Of a stretch of 16,276 nucleotides of DNA, positions 7,633-13,717 are shown piece by piece. Positions within the stretch are counted from its first letter, which is position 1; each line of letters opens with the position of its first letter. Both the position numbers and the translations under genes were made by a program. A model generated the notes under the pieces. The model was given only the letters and a program-made list of their open reading frames with translations. It made no database searches and was not told the origin of the DNA. This DNA comes from Planctomycetota bacterium (GTDB lineage: Bacteria > Planctomycetota > Planctomycetia > Isosphaerales > Isosphaeraceae): NCBI GenBank assembly GCA_021777685.1, contig JAJYDH010000083.1, positions 1 through 16,276 of the forward strand, read 5' to 3'.

Positions 7633-8577
7633 TCAATCCCAGGGGTCTTTCACGGCATCTTCGACCGTCGGGTAGATGTCGATCAGCATGCTCAGCCGCA
7701 TCTGGTCGAGGACCGGCTTGATCTCCTTGCTCACCCCGCAGACGCGCAAAACGCCCCCCTTCCGCTCCAGTCCCTGATAATGCGCCAGGAGGACGCCCAC
7801 GGCGCGGCTCGACAGGTAGCGGGTATTGCCCAGGTCGATCACCATCCGGGCGGGAACTTCCTCCTCGTCGAGCATCGAGCGGAGTTCATAACGGACGGGA
7901 CTGACGGTCTCTTCCTCGTTCAGGTCCGCCGAGAGGATGGTGACGACCATCACATCGTCGAGCATCTTGCAGGACAGGGCCCGACGACCGGGCGGCTTTG
8001 CCAGGATCGGGAGGAGCGGGGCCGAGGGCGGCGCGGTCGGCTGGGCCGTCGCCGCCGCGGGATGGGAGACGGCGACCATCGCCGCCACGGTTTCGGGCCG
8101 GGGGATCGCGAAAGGCTCGGCCTTGGGCGGAGAATGCGGCGGTGGGGTGTGGCGAGGCGCGGCGAGGGGCGCCTCGATCCTCCTTGATGCGGCCTGATAG
8201 AGCACTTCCGACGACTCGTTCAGGAAGGGCCAGCCCTCCGGCGCGTGCGCCAGCGCGTGATGATGGGAATCGTCGGCCTTCGACCTGATCGAGAGTGTCA
8301 GGACCAACGGCCCGACCTGGATCAGGTCGCCGTCGAAGACCTCGGTCTCCCGGGCGTGGAGCACGCGATCGTTGATCCCCGTGCCCCCCTCGGCGCCGAA
8401 GTCCCGGAGGAAGACCTTCATATCCCGCTGCTCGATCAGCGCGTGGATGCCGGCGAGGCCCGGGATGTCTGGCCGGAGCTGGCAATTCTCGTGATGGCCG
8501 ATGAAGAACTTGGCGGCCTTGATCTCGACGGCCTGGCCCTGGGCCCGGCCCGTCGTCGCGACGACCTTGATTTCCAT
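7633..8577 (-). CDS. FHA domain-STAS domain protein, possible signalling regulator
   Basis: The 314-residue protein has an N-terminal FHA-like domain (about 1-97), a Pro/Ala-rich linker (about 135-197) and a C-terminal STAS domain of the anti-sigma-factor-antagonist type (about 198-310). FHA domains normally bind phosphothreonine peptides; STAS antagonists switch partners when a Ser/Thr is phosphorylated. The FHA landmarks are degenerate: the usual GR is GH (27-28), the SRxH-type motif reads AGIH (42-45), and the NGT turn reads GGTGIN (64-69). In STAS, MVIDLGNTRYLSS (245-257) places S256/S257 at the usual phosphosite, but the Asp before it is Leu. ATG 8577 has GAGG about 8 bases upstream. It has its own promoter and terminator, so it is probably monocistronic. 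A role in Ser/Thr-kinase signalling is inferred from the domains only. Confidence 0.88.
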   Translation of the reverse strand: MEIKVVATTGRAQGQAVEIKAAKFFIGHHENCQLRPDIPGLAGIHALIEQRDMKVFLRDFGAEGGTGINDRVLHARETEVFDGDLIQVGPLVLTLSIRSKADDSHHHALAHAPEGWPFLNESSEVLYQAASRRIEAPLAAPRHTPPPHSPPKAEPFAIPRPETVAAMVAVSHPAAATAQPTAPPSAPLLPILAKPPGRRALSCKMLDDVMVVTILSADLNEEETVSPVRYELRSMLDEEEVPARMVIDLGNTRYLSSRAVGVLLAHYQGLERKGGVLRVCGVSKEIKPVLDQMRLSMLIDIYPTVEDAVKDPWD

Positions 8578-8736
8578 GGAGACCTCACGGAGGAGCGGAG
8601 TCTCATGACCTCAAGACCTGGATTCAGGCTCAATCCTCTTAACCTCGGACGCCAGGGAAAAGACCCCCCTGATGTTCGGATTTCCAGACTCGTCTGATGT
8701 GGTTGGGACAAGAACCCGGGACGCAGGCTTCTGCGT

Positions 8737-8766
8737 AATATAGACCTCTCGATCCCGCACTTACAA
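8737..8766 (-). promoter_or_regulatory. Candidate sigma-70-type promoter for the FHA-STAS gene
   Basis: On the minus strand TTGTAA (4 of 6) and TATATT (5 of 6) are spaced by 18 bases. They lie about 160 bases upstream of the ATG at 8577 in a locally A/T-rich stretch. Confidence 0.5.
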
Positions 8767-8922
8767 CCCAAATCCAAGGAGCGTTCTCATTTTATGAGTA
8801 CTAGCACACGAGTGACCTTGAGTGCGGGGAGACATGGGCGGTGGACATGACCGGTGATTCGCAACCGGGGTCGCCCGTGCCCCGCCGCCAGCCCGGAGCC
8901 TCCGGGATAGGTCGCCGAGGGC

Positions 8923-9032
8923 TCATGGCGAAGCTGGGAGCCCCGGCGATCCTCCTACACCGGTTCGACCGCGACGGGACGGCCCTCGGCGAGTTCATGG
9001 CAGAGCTGGGAGCCCCGGCGATCCTCCTACAC
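8923..9032 (+). repeat. Two-copy 38-bp direct repeat with 72-bp period
   Basis: Bases 8923-8960 and 8995-9032 agree at 36 of 38 positions; the shared core is CTGGGAGCCCCGGCGATCC plus its flanks. The start-to-start distance is 72 bases, a multiple of three. Read on the plus strand each copy gives MA(K/E)LGAPAILLH, with the 12-residue linker RFDRDGTALGEF between them. The two differences are adjacent bases (GA versus AG). It could be a dispersed intergenic element or the remnant of a small repetitive peptide gene; I cannot decide. Confidence 0.85.
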
Positions 9033-9089
9033 GCCGGGCCAGTACCCTTTCCGAGGCCGATCGGGAATAGAAACAGACCTGCTGGTGGC

Positions 9090-9117
9090 TTGTCCGGATG
9101 GCGGGCCTTGTTATACT
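9090..9117 (+). promoter_or_regulatory. Promoter of the tRNA-Arg gene
   Basis: TTGTCC (4 of 6) and TATACT (5 of 6) are spaced by 16 bases. The -10 box ends 9 bases before the mature tRNA 5' end, which gives a very short leader as is common for tRNA genes. Confidence 0.6.
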
Positions 9118-9126
9118 ACGATTCAG

Positions 9127-9199
9127 GCGCCCGTAGCTCAACGGATAGAGTCGCGGACTTCGAATCCGAAGGTTGTAGGTTCGAATCCTACCGGGCGCA
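9127..9199 (+). tRNA. tRNA-Arg (anticodon UCG)
   Basis: The 73-base gene folds as a cloverleaf. The acceptor stem GCGCCCG/CGGGCGC is perfect, the D stem GCTC/GAGT has one G-U pair, the anticodon loop CTTCGAA places TCG at 34-36, the variable loop is AGGTT, and the T arm GTAGG-TTCGAAT-CCTAC is perfect. The discriminator is A and CCA is not encoded. The anticodon stem GCGGA/TCCGA has a G27-A43 mismatch at its outer pair, while the other four pairs are sound. It should read CGA (and perhaps other CGN) codons. It stands alone between divergent genes. Confidence 0.95.
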
Positions 9200-9299
9200 T
9201 TTCGATCGATCTTGTCCACTCTTATCGATTTCACCCGATGTTCGCCGTCCCTCCCGCTTTGTCCAGGGACCGCACTTCGATTTCCGAGTTAGGCGACTC

Positions 9300-9713
9300 A
9301 TGCTGAATCGCATCCACTCGCACCCCTATGCTCTCGCGTCGGCCGGCATCACCGGTGCGGCGATGCTACTCACCGCCGCATTGGTCCTCGGCGTCTACGC
9401 CTACGCCGGTGACGTCCCGATCCGCCGGCGGCTCCTCGGGGGATTGCTCGCCTGGAGTTGGATGGCCATCCCTTACTTTCTCGCCCTCGCCGCGGCTATC
9501 TATGTCGCCCCGTGGCGGCGTCGCTCGGCAACCATGCTGCTCGTCATAATCGCCGCGACGGCCCTTGCCACTTGGGTCATCGCTCGCTGCCTGCTCTTCC
9601 CGACGTCCACTGTGGCGATCGCGCTAATGGTACTGCCGCTGTTCCAGTCGTTGGGCGTCTTGGTCGGCATCTGGGGGGCGCTGGCCCTGCACCCACCCGA
9701 CAAAGCCGCCTGA
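9300..9713 (+). CDS. Small integral membrane protein of unknown function
   Basis: I do not recognise a named family. The 137-residue product has about four predicted membrane helices (roughly 14-36, 45-69, 78-98 and 104-130). Short polar links such as RRR (42-44) and WRRR (72-75) suggest cytoplasmic loops. There is no separate signal peptide and no catalytic motif. The frame is open far upstream through the tRNA, but the ATG at 9300 is the first sensible start after it, preceded by a weak TTAGGCG. Third codon positions are moderately G/C-rich, less than in the housekeeping genes nearby. It is followed by 195 bases without a clear gene. The coding call rests on the coherent hydrophobic pattern. 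Confidence 0.7.
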   Translation: MLNRIHSHPYALASAGITGAAMLLTAALVLGVYAYAGDVPIRRRLLGGLLAWSWMAIPYFLALAAAIYVAPWRRRSATMLLVIIAATALATWVIARCLLFPTSTVAIALMVLPLFQSLGVLVGIWGALALHPPDKAA

Positions 9714-9768
9714 CCTCGCGCCGCGGCGGACACGGCCGCAGATGGCATTTTGGTGGTGAGTCGGTTAA

Positions 9769-9909
9769 TCTAGCGACCGATCCGCTGAGCTTGATCCGAT
9801 CGAATATCTGGACGAGCCGACTGTCCTCGCCCAAGACCGACTCGGGATCACACTCCCCTCCGGCATTGAGGGGGTGGAGCGAGCCTCGAATCGCCGAGAT
9901 TGTCGACCA
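9769..9909 (+). pseudogene. Possible remnant of an upstream gene, no start codon
   Basis: After a TAA at 9766 a frame stays open for 47 codons and ends in a TGA (9910-9912) that overlaps the ATG of the next gene as ATGA. The translation, containing ELDPIEYLDEPTVLAQDRL and GITLPSGIEGVE, looks protein-like, but the frame has no ATG and no plausible early GTG or TTG. It may be the 3' end of a lost, once-coupled gene. I recognise no family, and chance remains possible. Confidence 0.25.
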
Positions 9910-10151
9910 TGATGAACCCTCTAGCGGTACTCGGTGACGTCAAGGCCGAGCCTTTCCGACCCTTCCGCATCCACATGGCGAGCGGGAAGACCTACGATGT
10001 CAGGCATCCCGAGATGGTCAGGGTGGGAAAGACCAATCTCCTCGTTTTTTCCTTCGTCGGCGAACAACCCGAGGTGTTCGATGAGTGGCAGAGCGTTTCT
10101 CTGATGCACATGGAGTCCGTCTCCCACCTGGAATCGTCCGTCACTTCATGA
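9909..10151 (+). CDS. Small hypothetical protein, EPFRPFRI family, copy 1
   Basis: The 80-residue product is clearly related to the one encoded just downstream (10256-10510). Shared segments are AEPFRPFRI (13-21), ASG(K/R) (24-27), RHPEM (32-36), VG(K/R)T (39-42), FSF (47-49), VSL and ESV. It has no signal peptide, membrane helix or known catalytic motif; it reads as a compact mixed alpha/beta domain. The start could be ATG 9909 or ATG 9912; a TTG at 9900 is less likely, and no strong ribosome site is visible. I believe similar short proteins are frequent in planctomycetes but cannot check this here. Function unknown. It begins the gene run leading into rimO. Confidence 0.82.
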   Translation: MMNPLAVLGDVKAEPFRPFRIHMASGKTYDVRHPEMVRVGKTNLLVFSFVGEQPEVFDEWQSVSLMHMESVSHLESSVTS

Positions 10152-10159
10152 GCTTCGAA

Positions 10160-10224
10160 TTCACGAGCGATTGATAGCCATCCGAGGAACCTCTCCTCTC
10201 GTGAAGGCCCCGAAGATTGGGGCC
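10160..10224. other. Two consecutive inverted repeats between the paired small genes
   Basis: TTCACGAG (10160-10167) pairs perfectly with CTCGTGAA (10198-10205) across 30 bases. Immediately after, GGCCCC (10206-10211) pairs with GGGGCC (10219-10224) across 7 bases. Neither is followed by a T-run on the plus strand, so these are not obvious terminators. They could shape mRNA stability or translation of the second paralog. Confidence 0.45.
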
Positions 10225-10255
10225 AAAAGACAAGGAACGGGACGGATCTAGACCC

Positions 10256-10510
10256 ATGATTACATTCCAGCGCATCGCTAGCTATGTCGGGGCCGAACCG
10301 TTTCGACCGTTCCGGATCAGTCTGGCTAGCGGCCGGGCCTTCGAGATCCGTCACCCGGAAATGATCCAGGTGGGGCGTACCACGATGACCATCTTCTCCT
10401 TCCCTCTTGATGAGCCGGGAGAAGCGAAGGAACGTCAGATCGAGGTGTCGCTCCTCCTCACGGAATCCGTGGAGCCGTTGGACACCACGGTTCGAACTCA
10501 GGGTGCGTGA
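10256..10510 (+). CDS. Small hypothetical protein, EPFRPFRI family, copy 2
   Basis: The 84-residue product is a tandem paralog of the preceding gene. AEPFRPFRI, ASGR, IRHPEM, VGRT, IFSF and VSLLLTESV align without gaps through most of the length; the copies differ mainly at the N-terminus and after FSF. The ATG at 10256 aligns well with copy 1; a TTG at 10217 would add 13 unaligned residues. Its stop TGA overlaps the GTG start of rimO (GTGA, 10507-10510), so it is probably translated together with rimO. No membrane helix, signal or catalytic motif is visible. Function unknown; regulatory or adaptor roles would be guesses. Confidence 0.85.
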   Translation: MITFQRIASYVGAEPFRPFRISLASGRAFEIRHPEMIQVGRTTMTIFSFPLDEPGEAKERQIEVSLLLTESVEPLDTTVRTQGA

Positions 10511-11955
10511 CGACTAAAATGATCGATCAGCGAGACGTGAAAGCAACCTTCTCCTTCGTCAGCCTGGGCTGCCCGAAGAACCTGGTCGATTCCGAGCGGA
10601 TGATCGGCCTGCTCGCCCAGGACGGATATGCCCTGGTGCCCGATTCCAGGGCGGCCGACCTGGTCATCATCAACACCTGCGGCTTCATCGACGCCGCCCG
10701 GCAGGAATCGCTGGGCGTGATCCGCGAGATGCTCGACCGCAAGCGCCAAGGCCAGATCAAGGGGGTCATCGTCGCCGGCTGCCTGGCCGAACGTCAGCGA
10801 GAGATGCTCCTGGAGCAGGTGCCCGAGGTCGATCAGATCGTCGGCGTCTTCGGCCGCGAGGAGATCGCGCGGGTCGCCGACCGGATCATGGGTGACCTCC
10901 ACGAGCAGCGGACCGTCTTCCGGCCCGCCCCGGTCCAGGCCCAGGACGATCGGGCGAGGCTCCGGATCACCCCGAAGCATCTCGCCTACCTCAAGGTCTC
11001 CGAGGGGTGCGACCGGCTCTGCACCTTCTGCGCGATCCCTTACATGCGGGGGAAGCACGTCACCAAGCCGATCGAGAGGGTCGTCGAGGAGGCCCGCGAG
11101 CTGGCCGCCGACGGCGTCCGCGAGCTGAACCTCGTCGCCCAGGATATGACCTACTACGGGATCGACCTCTACGGCCGTCCCCGGCTCGCCGAGTTGCTCC
11201 GTGAGCTGGAACAGGTCGAGGGGATCGACTGGATCAGGGTCCTGTACAACTACCCGAACCACTTCACCGACGAACTCTATCAGGTCCTCGGAAGCAGCTC
11301 CAAGGTCTTACCGTATCTGGACATGCCGCTCCAGCACATCAACGACCGGATGCTCAAGGTGATGAACCGGCGGCACAACCGGGCCGAGACCGAGTCGATC
11401 ATCGCCCGGCTCCGGTCGGAGGTGCCCAACCTGGTGCTCCGGACGACCTTTATCGTCGGATTTCCCGGCGAGACCGAGGCCGAGTTCGAGGAGTTGCTCG
11501 CCTACGTCGAGGCCGCCCGGTTCGAGCGGCTCGGCGTCTTCCCCTACTCGCTGGAGCCCGACACGCCCGCGGCCAGGCTCCCGGGCCACCTGAGCGGCGA
11601 GGTGAAGGCCGAACGCCGCGACCGGATCATGGCGGCGCAGCAGGCCATCGCCTTCGAGTTCAACGAGAGCCTGGTCGGCCGGAGCCTCGACGTCCTGATC
11701 GACGGCCCCGCCCCCGACGCCCCCCGGGGCGACCTCTGGGTCGGCCGGACCTATGCGGACGCCCCCGACGTCGACGGGCTCGTCTACGTCGCGTCGAGGG
11801 ACCTGGAGCCGGGCGACCTCGTCCGCTGCTCGATCCTCGCCGCCGACGGTTACGACCTCGTCGCCCGGCCCGAGGCCGCCGCCTCGCCGCGGAGGCGTCG
11901 CTCCCGCCCCAAGCCGAGGAAGAAGCCGGCCTCGCCCCTGACGATCCTCCAATGA
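10507..11955 (+). CDS. rimO: Ribosomal protein S12 methylthiotransferase RimO
   Basis: RimO is a radical-SAM enzyme with two iron-sulfur clusters that methylthiolates a conserved aspartate of ribosomal protein S12. The 482-residue product has the N-terminal cluster domain with C22 (LGCPKNLVDSE), C58 (INTCGF) and C92 (GCLAERQ), the radical-SAM cysteines C168, C172 and C175 (SEGCDRLCTFC), the RimO-typical DMPLQHINDRMLKVMNR, and GFPGETEAEFEELL. A C-terminal TRAM-like domain contains APDVDGLVYV. A basic Arg/Lys/Pro tail (about 455-476) extends beyond the usual end. GCPKNLVDSE and DMPLQHI favour RimO over MiaB. I chose GTG 10507, which overlaps the previous stop and has AGGGTG upstream; ATG 10519 is an alternative. 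pgsA follows after 37 bases. Confidence 0.95.
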   Translation: MTTKMIDQRDVKATFSFVSLGCPKNLVDSERMIGLLAQDGYALVPDSRAADLVIINTCGFIDAARQESLGVIREMLDRKRQGQIKGVIVAGCLAERQREMLLEQVPEVDQIVGVFGREEIARVADRIMGDLHEQRTVFRPAPVQAQDDRARLRITPKHLAYLKVSEGCDRLCTFCAIPYMRGKHVTKPIERVVEEARELAADGVRELNLVAQDMTYYGIDLYGRPRLAELLRELEQVEGIDWIRVLYNYPNHFTDELYQVLGSSSKVLPYLDMPLQHINDRMLKVMNRRHNRAETESIIARLRSEVPNLVLRTTFIVGFPGETEAEFEELLAYVEAARFERLGVFPYSLEPDTPAARLPGHLSGEVKAERRDRIMAAQQAIAFEFNESLVGRSLDVLIDGPAPDAPRGDLWVGRTYADAPDVDGLVYVASRDLEPGDLVRCSILAADGYDLVARPEAAASPRRRRSRPKPRKKPASPLTILQ

Positions 11956-11992
11956 GGTCGACCACGGCGCGCCACCCGGGGAGCATCCAGGG

Positions 11993-12619
11993 ATGAACGA
12001 GACTCCGGCGACGTCGACCCTGGAGCCGCCCGCGCCCGTCCCCCCACGCCCCGAAAACTTCTGGAACGTCCCGAACGTCCTCACGATGAGCCGGCTCGTC
12101 CTGGCGGTCATCGTCTTCGCTCTCGTGGCGAACGGGCGGTACTGGTCGGCCCTGGTGGTCTTCGTCCTGGCGGCCCTGACCGACGCCCTCGACGGCTACT
12201 TCGCCCGCCTGCTCGACCAGGGGACGGCGATCGGCCGGCAGCTCGACCCGCTGGTCGACAAGGTGATCGTCTGCGGCTCGTTCATCTACCTGCTGACCGT
12301 CCCCGAGACCGGCCTGGCCCCCTGGATGGTCACGACGATCGTCGTCCGGGAGCTTCTGATCCAGGGCCTCCGGAGCCACCTCGAAGGGGGCGGCCAGGCG
12401 TTCGGGGCGAAGACGGCGGGCAAGCTCAAGACCTTCGCCCAGTGCCTCTCGATCGTGGCGATCCTGATCGTCCTCGGCCTCCAGCCGTCCCCAACCTGGC
12501 AGCGCGTCCGCGACCTCATCACCTGGTCGGCGGTCGGCCTGACCGTCTACAGCGGGCTGGGTTACGTCTTCCTCGCGCTGCCCAAGCTCAGGGGACGCTC
12601 CCCCTCATCGCTTTCCTGA
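11993..12619 (+). CDS. pgsA: CDP-diacylglycerol-glycerol-3-phosphate 3-phosphatidyltransferase
   Basis: PgsA makes phosphatidylglycerophosphate from CDP-diacylglycerol and glycerol-3-phosphate, the committed step to phosphatidylglycerol. The 208-residue membrane protein carries the complete CDP-alcohol phosphotransferase signature D64-x2-D67-G68-x2-A71-R72-x8-G81-x3-D85-x3-D89. The typical NVPNVLTMSRL precedes helix 1 (25-35). About five to six membrane helices follow. A Pro-rich 20-residue N-terminus precedes the core and is longer than usual. ATG 11993 has GGGGAG upstream. It lies between rimO and uppP with short gaps. Phosphatidylserine synthase is less likely given the NVPN(L/V)LT start and the overall length, but substrate choice within the superfamily is inferred. 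Confidence 0.93.
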   Translation: MNETPATSTLEPPAPVPPRPENFWNVPNVLTMSRLVLAVIVFALVANGRYWSALVVFVLAALTDALDGYFARLLDQGTAIGRQLDPLVDKVIVCGSFIYLLTVPETGLAPWMVTTIVVRELLIQGLRSHLEGGGQAFGAKTAGKLKTFAQCLSIVAILIVLGLQPSPTWQRVRDLITWSAVGLTVYSGLGYVFLALPKLRGRSPSSLS

Positions 12620-12643
12620 AACCACACAACTCGACGGGACATC

Positions 12644-13717
12644 ATGGACTGGATCGAATCCCTCGTGCTCGGCGCGGTCCAGGGGCTCACGGAGTTCCTG
12701 CCGATCTCCAGCGACGGCCACCTGACGATCACCCAGCTTGGTTTCGAGCATTTCACCGGCAAGAAGACGTCCGCCGCCGACAAGATCTTCTTCGACGTGA
12801 TGCTCCACGTCGGGACCCTGATGGCGATCCTCCTCAGCTATCGGAACCAGATCTCCGCCGGGGCCCGGGGGATGATCGCGGATGTCCCCGACACGCCCGC
12901 CCCGTTCAAGCGGACGTCCGTGATCCGGACCGGCCTGCTCGCCGTGGTCGCGACCCTGCCGCTGATCCCCGACAAGCTGTTCTTCATGAAGTGGATCGAG
13001 CTGACCTTCGACAGCCTGACGTTCTCGGGGATCGGCTTCCTGATCACCGCCGCGATCCTGCTCCTCACGATCCGACTCAAAGGGGGGGAGAAAGGCCCGG
13101 CGGAGACGACCTGGCTCGACGCCCTGCTCGTCGGCATCGCCCAGATGTTCGCCCCCCTTCCCGGCGTGAGCCGGAGCGGCCTGACCATCTCGGCCGCGCT
13201 CGCCCTCGGCTTTTCGAGGACCTGGGCGGTGAATTTCAGCCTCATGATGGCCGTCCCCGCCATCCTGGGGGCGACCGCCTTCGAACTCCGGAAGGTCGAC
13301 CCGGCGACGCTGACCCCCGACCGGGTGGCCCAGATCGTGGCCTCGGCCGCGCTCGCCGGGGTGATCGGCTATCTCGCCATCGTCTGGCTGCTCCGGCTTG
13401 TCAGATCGGGACGCCTCTGGTATTTTTCTGTATACCTGGTCGTGCTCGCGATCGGTCTCATCGCGGCGGATCAGCTCAAGGGGGGGCGACCCGATGCCGG
13501 GCCCACGCAAGCTCTGGACCGGCCGCACCGGGATGGCCCTGCGCGACCGGGCGATCGAGCGGGCCTCGGCGGAGTCGCCCGGCCTCTGGCTCGTCCCCTC
13601 GCCGATGGCCCGCGAGCAGGTCATCCGGCTCCTGGCCCTGCAATCGAGATCGGTCGAGTCGCCCAAGGTCTGGTGCTTGGACGACGCCTGGACGGCGACG
13701 TCCCGCGCGTCCGATGA
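12644..13717 (+). CDS. uppP: Undecaprenyl-diphosphatase with a 74-residue overlapping C-terminal extension
   Basis: UppP dephosphorylates undecaprenyl pyrophosphate to recycle the lipid carrier of cell-wall and polysaccharide synthesis. The signature GLTEFLPISSDGH (14-26) supplies E17 and H26, HVGTLMA (55-61) follows, and LPGVSRSG (172-179) supplies R177. About eight membrane helices end near residue 276. The family normally stops at about 270-290 residues; here no stop occurs at that point and the frame runs 74 codons into the next gene, to TGA 13715-13717. That tail is Pro/Arg/Gly-rich and only about 61% G/C at third positions (45 of 74 codons), unlike the near-total G/C of true coding here. 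The core assignment is firm; whether the tail matters is open. It starts 24 bases after pgsA. Confidence 0.93.
   Translation: MDWIESLVLGAVQGLTEFLPISSDGHLTITQLGFEHFTGKKTSAADKIFFDVMLHVGTLMAILLSYRNQISAGARGMIADVPDTPAPFKRTSVIRTGLLAVVATLPLIPDKLFFMKWIELTFDSLTFSGIGFLITAAILLLTIRLKGGEKGPAETTWLDALLVGIAQMFAPLPGVSRSGLTISAALALGFSRTWAVNFSLMMAVPAILGATAFELRKVDPATLTPDRVAQIVASAALAGVIGYLAIVWLLRLVRSGRLWYFSVYLVVLAIGLIAADQLKGGRPDAGPTQALDRPHRDGPARPGDRAGLGGVARPLARPLADGPRAGHPAPGPAIEIGRVAQGLVLGRRLDGDVPRVR

Larger units (their letters stand above)
8578..9126. other. 549-base divergent intergenic region
   Basis: This lies between the minus-strand FHA-STAS gene and the plus-strand tRNA gene. It contains a promoter for each and a two-copy direct repeat. 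A plus-strand frame is open from 8841 across the repeat and through the tRNA into the membrane-protein gene, but reading through a tRNA argues that its N-terminal part is not a gene. A small dyad CTCAT-TTT-ATGAG lies near 8787-8799. Confidence 0.6.

Noticed and set aside
7448..7636. 62-codon minus-strand frame after the FHA-STAS gene
   Set aside because: It crosses the strong intrinsic terminator at 7523-7556 and has no family resemblance or ribosome site.
8995..9234. Minus-strand frame with RIRTYNLRIRSPRLYPLSYG
   Set aside because: This is the familiar false protein produced by translating the antisense of a tRNA gene.
8841..9299. Upstream extension of the membrane-protein frame
   Set aside because: It would have to be translated through the tRNA-Arg gene. 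The ATG at 9300 after the tRNA is the sensible start.
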